From Lucifuga dentata (taxonomy: Eukaryota; Chordata; Actinopteri; Ophidiiformes; Bythitidae), in contig VXCM01001433.1 of assembly GCA_014773175.1 (NCBI GenBank), forward strand, positions 83,241-147,240: DNA of 64,000 bases. Direction: 5' to 3'. Positions within the stretch are counted from its first letter, which is position 1, and the number at the start of each line of letters is the position of its first letter. The notes under the pieces were generated by a model. That model saw nothing but the letters and a program-made list of their open reading frames with translations. It searched no databases and had not been told where the DNA came from. The translations under genes and the position numbers were made by a program. This document shows positions 47,535 to 58,127 of the stretch, in pieces.

Positions 47535-47919
47535 GGCAACAAAAATGCTCTTCTTGAAGAATGATTTCTCTTGAGACAGAAACTGGCACTAGCAGGACTG
47601 GCTGCCAGGACTAGGATGCCAGATTCTATTCTCTCCAGTTGTTGCATGACAGCCTGTTGCATATTGCAGCCAAAGCATGCATACTAGCTGTTCATTTGCT
47701 GGTAATATGATCCTTTTTGATACAAGTACAGGAAAAAACTTACCAACCACCGGTGAAGGGAAAAACTATAAAATGTCAAAAAAAAAAAAAATTAATTTTT
47801 ATATTGCCTAACACAGCTAACATCATTAGACCAAAGGGGGCTGTGACAAACATTTATAGGCTCCAACATGTCTTGCATTATTCATTTGTCAGTGAAGCAC
47901 TCGACCTATAGTATACTAA

Positions 47920-48035
47920 CCTTCATGTGTTTGGATTGTGGGAGAGGAAACCCACAAATACTCAAAAAGCCCCACATGAATTTAAATTCAGAAGGTTTTT
48001 GCTGTGACAGCATTAACCACTGAGCCAAAATGTCT
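47920..48035 (+). repeat. Decayed teleost interspersed repeat fragment
   Basis: ACCTTCATGTGTTTGGATTG, TGGGAGAGGAAACCCACA and TTGCTGTGACAGCATTAACC followed by ACTGAGCC parallel the motifs of the repeat at 28.39-28.68 kb (ACCTACATGT, CTGTGTGAGGAAA, TTGCTGTGAGGCAACAGTTC). It is strongly diverged and internally shortened. Confidence 0.5.
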
Positions 48036-48048
48036 CTCTGTTCCAGAT

Positions 48049-48112
48049 GAAGCTCGAACTCACAATCTCAGCATTCTTGTGCCGAATGCTACCATGCTAC
48101 TACTACACCTAC
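48049..48112 (-). repeat. tRNA-like SINE fragment (minus strand)
   Basis: On the minus strand GAGTTCGAGCTT (48050-48061) is B-box-like and is preceded by TAGTAGCATGGTAGCATTCG, which is A-box-like. AGATTGTGAGTTCGAG is shared, with one change, with the element at 14.14-14.21 kb. No complete tRNA fold is evident. Confidence 0.38.
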
Positions 48113-49376
48113 TGAAGCTTTAACTTGTTAGCATTTCTGGTTAGAAGCCATATAAGAAAAAGCTGTTAATGAGAAACAGATATTGGGATGATTCATAAAA
48201 TGCAGCACCAGATTTAGCGGTCAGTGAGGGCAAATAGCATCACTCAACCACATTCTCTCATTCACAAACACCAGTTACTGCCTTCTTTTATTGTTTGCCT
48301 TGAATGACACATTGCTACAGTATTTCCTCATTTGCAATGTTAGGTAAGCTATTCATAAAACGAACCATCATGAAAAAATGAAGACCTGTTTCATTCCATT
48401 GTTAAACTTCAGCGGCTATGAAATCTGATTTGCATTTTAAACTGTAATTGCCTCACATGTGACTGTGATCAATAAATTTGGCATATAAGCCCACTCATCA
48501 ATAAATTTGGCATATAAACCCACTCACTCAGTTAATCAGTCAGTTTATTTAAATGGCAAGTTTTGATCTGATCTCACACATAATGTAGTTGCACTGCACC
48601 TCCTCCTCAAGACTCATCCACTGTGCTGTGCGCCTCTATCCCACATGCAACACACACACACACACACCACCAATAATAAAATTGTCATCTCGTATAAAAG
48701 TATAAGAGGGGATGTAAACCTGGTTGCTGGTGTTGAAGAAAAAGACATTCAGCACCTTGACCTTGACAGCCTGTTTCTTTTCACTTTATGAATGTCACAC
48801 TTCTTCCGACATAGACTGTAAATGTTATCTAAACCTAAAGCTGCTAATGCAGAATAAGAACGTAATTTATACAGGAAACAGAGCTGACAGCAAAACAAGG
48901 CCACCAGAGCCTCTTTTCACCAATGTATAAACAAATGAAAATGCTATCAAACAATGTATTAATTTTGGTGTTATCCCTCTTCAGAAACAGAACAAGAATA
49001 GAAGCCTCTGGCCTGAAATGAACTGGGCCTTGCCCCATCAAATCAATATCCAGTGAAGAAACAGCAAACATAATTCTGAAATAATCAGCTTGTGTGTATA
49101 TAACAACTGTGTTTGGGAATATTTCTATATTGTGTGTGTATGAGAGAGACAGAGAGACTGTGTATGTGGTGGTGTAATCATGCTTACTGCCCATCCCTCT
49201 TCTCCTTCAGCCCTCCACTCTCGGGCTTCCTCTTTATTTATTTACCCTGGTCTCATCTAATCGAGTGGCAGATCAGTCTGTGGAAAGGGCAGCTTGCCAA
49301 GGCAGTCCTGTGTGACAGAGCAATGCATTAGGACATTAAGACACCCGCTCCTGCGTTAAAAAAAATCAATCATGCA
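48113..49376. other. Non-coding stretch
   Basis: No gene is supportable. It has a 29-bp tandem duplication (48468-48525), a short CA array (about 48650-48667), and a GATTCATAAAATGCAGCACC segment (48191-48210) shared with other sites in the window. Confidence 0.5.
48468..48525. repeat. 29-bp tandem duplication
   Basis: ATCAATAAATTTGGCATATA followed by A(G/A)CCCACTC occurs at 48468 and 48497, with one G/A difference. Confidence 0.9.
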
Positions 49377-49509
49377 CCCACAGATGTATTAGAGGCAGAG
49401 AAGGGCACCTCTCACACCTTTCTGAATGCCGTGCTGGTGGGTNCCCACAGATGTATTAGAGGCAGAGAAGGGCACCTCTCACACCTTTCTGAATGCCGTG
49501 CTGGTGGGT
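49377..49509. repeat. Exact 66-bp direct duplication around an N (assembly artefact)
   Basis: 49377-49442 equals 49444-49509 with N at 49443. Same signature as the joins at 17.3, 42.3 and 44.1 kb. Confidence 0.93.
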
Positions 49510-51164
49510 GCTGCAGCTCCGTTTCCATCTGGCCGCCTCAAGTAGTGTGCACACTTGGCTGGGCTTGTTTGCCTCGCTGTTTTCTGCTCATGCCTCCCAC
49601 CCAGGAGCAGTGAGCTGGAGTTCTGCCAGCTTCTCTATGATCTGTGAGTATAGTNCCCCCCGTTTCCTGAGTTTTGGTAGATTAATGAACGTCATGTACT
49701 TGTTCACTCTCTTCATCTGTTTTCTCACTATGAAGAGGTGAGTTACGTGTGCTGTAAGCTGTAAATTAAAATGACAAATTTCCAAACATCACTTAATAAA
49801 TTAGATACTCGCAGGTTTGCTGAGGAATCAACTGGTTCAAATAAAAAGGTTAGGTCCAGACATAATTCATTCATAAATATGGATTAAATATGAAGATAAT
49901 AATCGTGTTTTAGCTGGGAAGATACCGTCAATAGCTAAGACACTTGCTGCAGGTGTCAGCTGACAAGATGCAGCTACAACCTGCTCGCATAAAAACAGCT
50001 CGGATTGATGGGTTGGTACTAAATTAAAGTGGCAGCCAAAGAGGCCAAGGGACAGAATGGAGAATTTTAACAATAGCAAATCTATGCATGAGGAGAAATA
50101 ACTGAAGATTTTCCATATCAGGTGTATAGAGTGAGAGAACACAGGGATATTCATTGTTATTTTCTATAGATGGAAAGTGGATGTGCCTTGGTCAGCATTT
50201 TTACCATGTTACCTCAGTATATGTGGCAACTCAAAGGTAAGATAAATGTGGATCACTAAAAGCTGTATCCATTAAACATAAGTTTTAGTATTTTCTCATT
50301 TGAAATGAATCATATCTCCCTCCTCTTTTAGCACCATTCTTATAATTTAAGATTTTTTTGCACATCTAAATCAGTTTTTAACTTCATGTTCAATGTTTTA
50401 AGTCCAAAAATAATGAAGAGGACAGAGAATATGGACAGAATGATAGAACAAGTCAAACGAAAGAGCAAAAACAGATGGGAAAAACAACGGTGTCTCCCTG
50501 GTTCAGTCCATCAAGCTTTTAGCAGCATGTCTCCAAAAATAAATAAATAAAAGGGGAAAAAAATAAAATCAAAGCACCTCATTAAAAGGCAGCCCTACCA
50601 TTTTAAGGGGCCCATTATGTATCATAAAATAAGTCATTAATCTTCATTAATTCATAATTTCATTTTCATTAAAGTGATGCAGCACTCTGCTTTAATGAAT
50701 GGTTCTGCTACAGAAGATGTAAAAATTGATTTTTGAGGTCTGAGGTTAGGCTCTAAATAATTTTTGGCACAATTTGATAATGACAAAAAGAAACCAGACT
50801 GAAAGAAACACTGGCAGTCGTTATGTCATTATTGTATGATCATGATGTTCCAAGACATTCTTATTTTCTATTTAGGGGTCTGTTTTGAAGCCTTTTCAAT
50901 GATTAAATGTGCAAAAAATACTTTGATTTACTTCTACTCTCCTTTTTTGCAACACAGCTATACACACTGAGTGAAAACAGCTCATTTTAAGGACTATTTC
51001 TGTAAAGCATGTTCTGTTCTGATTGGCCAGCTGTGTCAGGCCTGAGCTGGCAACAGCACCAACCAAAATTTGGATGCTATAGTGAAACTTGGTGTGAAGG
51101 TGGGAAAATTGAAATGAGTTACATGATGACATCAACATGTAACAGAAGCAAAGGAATAATCTTT
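49510..51164. other. Non-coding stretch
   Basis: No gene is supportable. An N at 49655 sits before a C-run. A possible conserved AT-rich block lies at 50580-50720. Confidence 0.5.
50580..50720. other. Possible conserved non-coding element (speculative)
   Basis: A repeat-free AT-rich block with closely spaced TCATTAAT, TTCATTAATTCATAATTTCA, TTTTCATTAAAG and CTTTAATGAATG sites, a homeodomain/POU-like composition. Inference only. Confidence 0.25.
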
Positions 51165-51184
51165 AAAAAAAAAAAAAAAAAAAA
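51165..51184. repeat. Poly-A tract
   Basis: About 20 A residues. Confidence 0.9.
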
Positions 51185-54081
51185 CCTTTCAGGGCAGTTC
51201 AGGACACAAGTTTGATTTCTGGATGCATGCATTTGTAGGTGTGAACCTCAAGTTTTGAAAGCTTGACAATGTTTAAACACATACTCTCTACGATATTCCA
51301 CTATTTAAAAAGAGGGATGAAAAAACTATGTCCCCTTTAAAACTAATGGAATTCTGAGTAATGGCCCTATTATCCTATATCAAGATGAAAAAGTGATGAA
51401 AATCAAGTCAAGATACCGTTGAATATAACCATGCAATGATTATTCCCACAATTCCAGACTGTTAAGGTGAAAGTTAGTTTTAAGGTTTCCTTTGTGTCAA
51501 AGTTGGGAAAAGATGGAATTGGTAGAACAAGAATGGCGCTTTGCTTTCCCAGCACACTTTGCTGCATGAGGATTCTAGGAGAAAGGAAATAATGCTGACA
51601 TTATCTGTGGAGAGCAGCCCCATTAAAAAAAAATGAATATTGCTTTTCTCTCCTTCCTCAGTTCTAGCACTAGATAACATCGTAAGAAATAAATAAATAA
51701 AAGCTGTAAATAACAGTTGCCTGTTGCTCCAGTCATTTCTCTATTACTTTGGCCAGTGGAGTGAGACCGACTTCTTATTTTTTGCTCTGAGAAGCAGCTC
51801 TCAATTTCTTTCATAAAAGAAAAAGGAGGAATAGTGGGGAAAAAAAGAAAGGAATTGTGGGGGGCAGCAGGAGGGCTGGAGTCAGAATCACAAGTTGTGA
51901 ATTAATTTTGCACAGCTTTATGTCTTGAAATTGTTATTTCCTATCTCATGAACAGGCTGAGGCAGAATTTTACCTTTCCTCCTTACTTACCTCTCCCTCC
52001 ACTTTTATAATTATGCATAAGCACACATACACATACACACAGATGGTGGAAAAGAAATTAAGGTGATCCTAAATTACCAGATCACCCTTTTATTACTTTA
52101 ATGGTTGTAGAAATTACTCTCCCTTCCTCCATAACCATAAAAACATAAAAGTACCTGATATAAAAACTGCCCTTTTTAACGAAGATCCAATAGCTATGTT
52201 TGGAGATAGTGCTTCAGCTAATGCCCTTATAATGAATTCAGAGTGACATTAGCAGCCTGTTGATCAGATCACGTTAAGTAAAAGCAATGAACTGGTGGAG
52301 CCATTTGAACAATTGTGCAGAAAACAGATGTTAGGAGCAACGCGATTTTTGTATTAAGTGCAGCCAACATGCTGCAATCAAGCCACTTTCCCTTAGAAAA
52401 ATTGTAAACGGCAAATGATTTCATGCCAACACCTGGCTGAACAACAAGTTATGAGAATTAAAGTGGCTTTTGTTATGAATATGAAAAATACATTGCTGAC
52501 ACTATTAATTATAATGCTGTGTTGGAGGTCTAGATCTCACTGTCATGAGTCATGCTGCGTACTCACTTCTGGTAAATGCTAATGAAGTTAAGTCAGGTGT
52601 GCTGCACAGACTGCATCTGACACCCAGCAGACCTCTGTTTTGCCTAAATAAGGCAATTGTCTCTCATCAGCACATCTCAAAGTATAGAGAATTCCTGTTT
52701 TAAAGGCTGCTGTCGGTATGCTGTTTTGGCACAAGCGAGGGTTAACAGCTCAAACCAGCTGATCTGTTTACATATAATTCTTTGTAAGAATAGCTTTGCC
52801 TAATGGGCTTTAAACAATATCTTTGCTGCAATCTCTTTGTGCGGATATGTTCCTTAAATCTCTCACTGCACTGAAAGAAAATAAAATATGCAATGACCTA
52901 AGGACATCTGAAATTGTTTGGCATTCAGGTCCGTTGTCTGGGGAAACCAAATGATATACACCCTTGGAGCCATCGATGACAACAATGACATTCAGTAAGA
53001 GATGGGACCAGCTGAGCATGACTTCAATCTAACTCTGTGCCAGTTACTGTGAAAGTCAAGGATCCCAAATGATTTTGTCCAATAGTCAAAGAAGAAACAA
53101 TGGAAATATCAGGGCACAGCTGACTACTTAGAGGAATCAACAAGATTTCTTATTGCACTCAGGAATTATGGAAAATAAAGACAAACTGATATTTTGCTGA
53201 GGGACTCCTCGCAAAGGCACATGAAGGATATTGGACATGAAGGAGCAGAGAGACTTCTTTTATTGTCATCATTTATCTTCATGAAGTTGGAACAAAGTTA
53301 CCTGCTAAGTGATTTCAATTGTTTCCTGGATAAAGCTGCACTACATCCAGTGTGTACTTGGGTGCCTTTGCATTGCCACCTCTGTTAACGAGGATAAGAG
53401 CACACATCACTCTATATTACACACTAAAATGCAAATACCAATGTGTCAGCATTTAAAGAAATGCAAAATCTGACACCTTCATGTGCCATCATACTGTGAT
53501 TTTAATAACATTTCATTTCATTTCACACCTGAGTCACCCAGTTGAATCAGGCTTACATCAAAAGTAGAAAGACTGCAGCACTGACTGCAGTTTTTTTTTA
53601 TACAAGGTGACACTGGAAGATTATCCAAGCAATAACATCCAAGCCTGACTTTCATAGAACAAGTATAGCATCACATCTTGTATTTTCTGCTTCTCAGGTT
53701 AATATGTATCATATACAAACATAAATATCGAAGGAATGGGTTGGAATATGGTTGGAAAAGAGACAGAGGGAAAGATCCAATAAGTCTGGGCCACAGCAGA
53801 TATCGAAGGTGGTTTCATCTGTTTTTCACTCACCTGGTTAAACTATTTGCTCTTTATGTCACTGAGCAAAACATGTAAGAATAAAGGCAGTGAGAGTGGA
53901 AATGTAAGCCTGTGAGCATAGAGGGTCATAAAAATAATTATTTGTTTAAATGTAGAGAGCCACAATAAATGACTAATTTGTTTTTTGTTTTTTTATTTTG
54001 AATGTTTAGAGTGATTGACTGATTGTCAGTTGGAGGAGAAGAAACCCCGCCCTCTGTGAGTGAATCAAGGTAGATGGGGGT
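51185..54081. other. Non-coding stretch, repeat-poor
   Basis: No gene is supportable. It is one of the longest stretches in the window without obvious repeats, apart from a short TTTCATTTCATTTCA run near 53510-53525. Short frames have no domain. Confidence 0.5.
52240..52570. other. Possible conserved non-coding element (speculative)
   Basis: Repeat-free text with motifs typical of developmental enhancers: TGATCAGATCACG, CATTTGAACAATTGTGCAG, ACACCTGGC (E-box), CTATTAATTATAATG and CACTGTCATGAGTCATG. Inference only. Confidence 0.22.
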
Positions 54082-54082
54082 N

Positions 54083-54132
<50 letters not shown>
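54083..54132. repeat. (AG)n microsatellite starting at an N
   Basis: About 25 AG units immediately after N at 54082, so the left boundary and length are unreliable. Confidence 0.95.
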
Positions 54133-54136
<4 letters not shown>

Positions 54137-54244
54137 AATATAATAGAATGAGAATATGTTTACACAAGTCACCAAATGAGAGACACACACACACATGCAA
54201 AGACAGAGAGAGAGAGAGAAAATTATTCCCAGCTCAACCTTGTA

Positions 54245-54545
54245 TCTTGTACATCACAACTAGAATAGAATTATATTTTGAATTTTTTGAATTTTTTTTT
54301 TTATTTTTTCTTCTACTCTAATTCAACAAATTACTCCAATCTTAAATGACAACATATCCTTACTCATTTATACATCTATCTTACTTCATCCCTTTACTAT
54401 TAGCTTCCCACTTATTATATATTACTATATTCTAATAATTAGCACTTTATAAACTCATTGTACCTTGTTGAATCTTTTTGTTGGACATGTTATATACACA
54501 GTGCTTTGGCAATACTGTAATTCTATATGGTCATGCCAATAAAGC
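54245..54545 (+). mobile_element. Probable LINE-type 3' tail
   Basis: A T- and A-rich, non-coding segment ends with CTTTGGCAATACTGTAATTC, then ATATGGTCATGCCAATAAAG. A TTGGCAATACTG...ATGCCAATAAAG ending is, in my experience, characteristic of 3' ends of fish non-LTR retrotransposons. No upstream RT sequence remains, so it would be a heavily 5'-truncated copy. Assignment is from motif memory only. Confidence 0.45.
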
Positions 54546-54644
54546 CTTTAGAAACGAAACAAAACGAGAGAGAAAGAAGAGAATGGTGTAAGTGAACGGC
54601 TGTGTTCCATGAGGTTTCATTGCAAGAGAGATACATACACCGAC

Positions 54645-54925
54645 AAAAAGTTAGGGATGGCAATTTCGAAGCTTCAAAAAGTTTCAATACATTTGAAAAA
54701 CACATTGTTTCGAAACATTTTGAAATGTTTTGAAACACTGGTTGTGCACACCCTGCTGGCAGAAACCTTAACTGCAACTCTAGAAGGCTGGAAAGCTGAC
54801 ATGGTGGTCATGTGACTGATGTTTCAAGACAGTGTCATAGACCTCGCTTCAAAAATGGAAGTTTTGAACAGCTTCGAAACGTATCGATCCTAGGTGCCGA
54901 AATTGCATCTTAACGAAAAGTTAGG
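54645..54925. mobile_element. Possible hAT-type non-autonomous element
   Basis: Starts near TTAGGGATGGCAATTTCGAA, which resembles hAT termini (AGGGATGG-type), followed by a dense series of TTCGAA/GAAAC motifs (GTTTCGAAACATTTTGAAAT, CAGCTTCGAAACGTATCGAT). No matching right end or 8-bp duplication was established. No transposase is present. Confidence 0.35.
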
Positions 54926-56454
54926 AAAACTGCAAAATTCCTTGAGTTGGGAAGAATTTCCAACTTTACTGACAACTTTGTGGTGAGTTAAGTGTAAAAT
55001 GATTTAAGCTCATGTAGCTGGGCTACTCTGGTGTATTAGCAAGTAAGCTAGCACCACGTCTCACACAGTTGTGTGTTAACACAGGATTTTCTGTGTTGAA
55101 GATTTTGTATTAATTAATTGAAACACTGTGTATAGTCAATATCGGTAATATGTTTTAATGTTTTGGGTGCTTTGTAGAGAATGCAGTGCACTCATGAAAC
55201 TCTTGACTGTAGTGGGTTCAGGCTGCTAGCTGTCACCATTTTGATAGTGCGTCGCCATTTTGAGAGTGCACAGGAGAGCCCTAATCCTTGTTCTCTTTGG
55301 TAAGAAATGTGCCTTATCAATTTTGCTTGTTTTATTCATTTAAACTGGTAAGAAACTGGGGAAAAAAGAAACTTATGAAAAAAGATTAGATATTATGACG
55401 CATCATAAAGATTGATTTTGAACATACTACAGTTTATGACAACAGAGCCTGGACATTTAGGCCAATATAAATATGATGCACATGCCTACATGGAAAAATA
55501 ATCACAATGCAGGGTATGGATTAGAGTTTTGTGTGTTACTGACATCTTACTGATCTTTGCCTTCGGAGCTTTAAGGTGCATTGATTTTGTTGGAGTTAAT
55601 TATTGGATCATGTACAAATATATGTACATTTTTCAGTAATTAATGGTTGCATCAATTAAGCTGCTTTTGATCACCATGTTCCCGATGCTTAATGAGTCTC
55701 TCCTCCAAAGTTAAATGAGCCTTACCTCATAGTGTTCTGTCACATACTGCATGCTTCTACATGTCACACACAACAGTTATTGTGTTGATTCTATCAAACA
55801 AGGGAGACTTTTTTTTTTGTGCAGTTTTTCAGTGTTTAGACAACCAGAAAAAGATAAAAATTTGTCTGTCACAAAAGTGAAAAGCTCACACCTCAGCAGG
55901 TTGTGCAAATAACACACATCACAGAATTAATCTTTAGATATAAGCATGCACATTGCTAACACGTTCCATATTTATACTTTCATTGAGTTATTGCTTTCCA
56001 TCTGTTTTGCTAATGAATGTTAGTTTCTAGGTGACAAAGTGAATAAAATGCCACAGTGTGGTACTTAAGATCAATTGATGGTGATTAAGGTGGCAGCGTG
56101 TGCTAAGAACAGGCAAAGACTGTACAACATGAACATCTGAGCTGAAGGCAATGAGCCTCACCTGGAGTGAGGCACAACAGCTTCCCACCTCAGCCTTATG
56201 TTTCATCTGGAAAGAAGACTAAGTAAGTTGCTCACAGTGACTATAGCACAAACTCATCAAATGTACGTTTGATGATGATGATGCCTAAGATTTGTTTTTT
56301 ATTGAAGTGTAGAAATCTTGAGACATGAAAAATAAGAAAAAATTATCAGGTATGTTCAGTTTTACAGGGACTTTCAGTTAAATGTCATCTGCACAAAAAA
56401 TGGACAATAAAAAAAAATAAAAGAAAAATTTAAAAAACGAATATCATCAAATAC

Positions 56455-56480
56455 AAAACAAAGATTTTCATCTTTGTTTT
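56455..56480. repeat. Perfect 11-bp-stem hairpin
   Basis: AAAACAAAGAT (56455-56465) and ATCTTTGTTTT (56470-56480) flank TTTC. Confidence 0.9.
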
Positions 56481-56749
56481 AATAATTATATTATTTAATT
56501 ATTAATTATTATAAAATAAAATAATAAGTAATTCATAAAATACTAAGTAATTCATTAATTACTGAACAGGTATCTCTTACCTTGGTTATGCTATTAGACA
56601 GAGAAGATAGCTTTAAAAGTATTATTTAGTCAAGTGGAAAAATGTTCTATTCAAAGATTAAATGCGAACTGACATAGCCATTTCTAATTAAAGTTGTCAC
56701 CTTTGTATGTTGAACATCACAGTACATGAATTGCACATAATTTAGGGGT

Positions 56750-57080
56750 ATGTATGATAGCCTTCATTAGCCATGTGAGGGCTTTTTAAGGACATTTGCT
56801 TTAATAAAGGCCGTGGGGGGCTTTTTGCTGCATACGGGGGGTGGGGGGCTCGGTCAGGATCACATTGTAAAGCAATATTTCACCAAGCAGCAGGCATGAA
56901 TTCTGGCTTTGTTGGCAATTATTTGCTTATTAATTTTTAACCCAGTCCCAACTGCTCAATAAATAAACAAATGCATGTAATGAAACAAATTGGTTCCATA
57001 CCAAATAATTGTTAATAAATCATTCAAAGCATGTGTATAGATTATACATGCCTTCGTTCCCTATTTCTATTAAAAAGGCA
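56750..57080. other. Possible conserved non-coding element (speculative)
   Basis: A G-rich island (GGGGGGTGGGGGGCTCGG near 56836) is followed by homeodomain-type AT motifs (GCAATTATTTGC, TTATTAATTTTTAACCC, AAATAATTGTTAATAAATC). The mixture is unlike the neutral AT-rich surroundings. Inference only. Confidence 0.22.
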
Positions 57081-58108
57081 GTGCTGAATTCATAATGATT
57101 AGTCAGGGCCCCAAAAGGAATCTGCTAATCAATATGTAGGACTCAATTGTTTGGTCTCTTATGGGAAAACAGAACTTGTGCACACAACTGGGGTAAATAA
57201 ATGATTCCTGCCTTTAAAAAAGTTGGATCAACAAAGAATGAATTGTGCATCTATGCAGTTTGTCTTCAGAGCATTATAATGACCACTAGGGGCTGAGATG
57301 ACTGAAACTGCCATAATAAGAAATGAGACACACTTTCATCACATGGATGTTGATGAGGTTTTGAAACACACATCATTATAACCATGACAGCCTCTGCGTT
57401 TTCAAGTAGAGGAATCATTTGCTATCAATTACCAAGCTACTTCCATTGTCTGTGATGAGTCCAGGTTTCTTCCAGAGTATGTGGGTCTCTTACACTTTGA
57501 CAATAATCAGGCTGAAGCTTGGCTGTGATGGCTATTGGTCATTAGCTGTCATGATTGGTTACAAATGGTTCTTGGCTGTATTCTGTCATGTCTATGACAG
57601 CTCTCTGAAGGCTCTGTGATGAAGGCTCTCAGTGAGGTGTCACCATGTCTATCTCAACTACCCAAAAGGTAACACACACTCATCACCTCCACTACACTTG
57701 GCACATTATAGACCTGACAAGGCTCTCTGGTATCAGTGTGCTGGAAATCCAGTCTCTGTGAATGTTCTGTAGGCTTCTATAATTCTGCATGAATTTAAGC
57801 TTTATGAATAGTGTAAGCGTAGGTGGGTACATGGATCCAAATTTATTTAACTTGTCAGAGATTGCATTTTGTGCTCATTAAGCCTACCTTTATCTGTGAA
57901 AAATGAAAATAGCAGCCACATAGAGTGGATGTTTGACAGCACAGATCAAGGTTCTCTGGCCAGGATCTTTTGTGCCATAAAGGAGGTTTCCATCTTATTA
58001 TGCACAATTTGGAATTAGTGCATGAAAACGAGATCGTAGACCCCCAATGGTGTCCCTAAGCCTCCAAAAACCATCCTGTGTCTTTAGTGACATATATCTA
58101 AATGTGCA

Positions 58109-58127
58109 CCCCCCCCCCCCCCNCCCC
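58109..58127. repeat. Poly-C tract with N at 58123
   Basis: C-run interrupted by a single N. The length is unreliable. Confidence 0.92.

Larger units (their letters stand above)
54926..58108. other. Non-coding stretch
   Basis: No gene is supportable. It includes a short tandem around GCCATTTTGA(T/G)AGTGC (55230-55272), a perfect hairpin (56455-56480), AT-only text at about 56480-56560 and a possible conserved block at 56750-57080. Confidence 0.5.

Noticed and set aside
3479..54132. Any CRISPR array
   Set aside because: The repeats are dinucleotide arrays, tandem duplications or dispersed transposon copies. None has regular short repeats with unique spacers, and the genome is eukaryotic.
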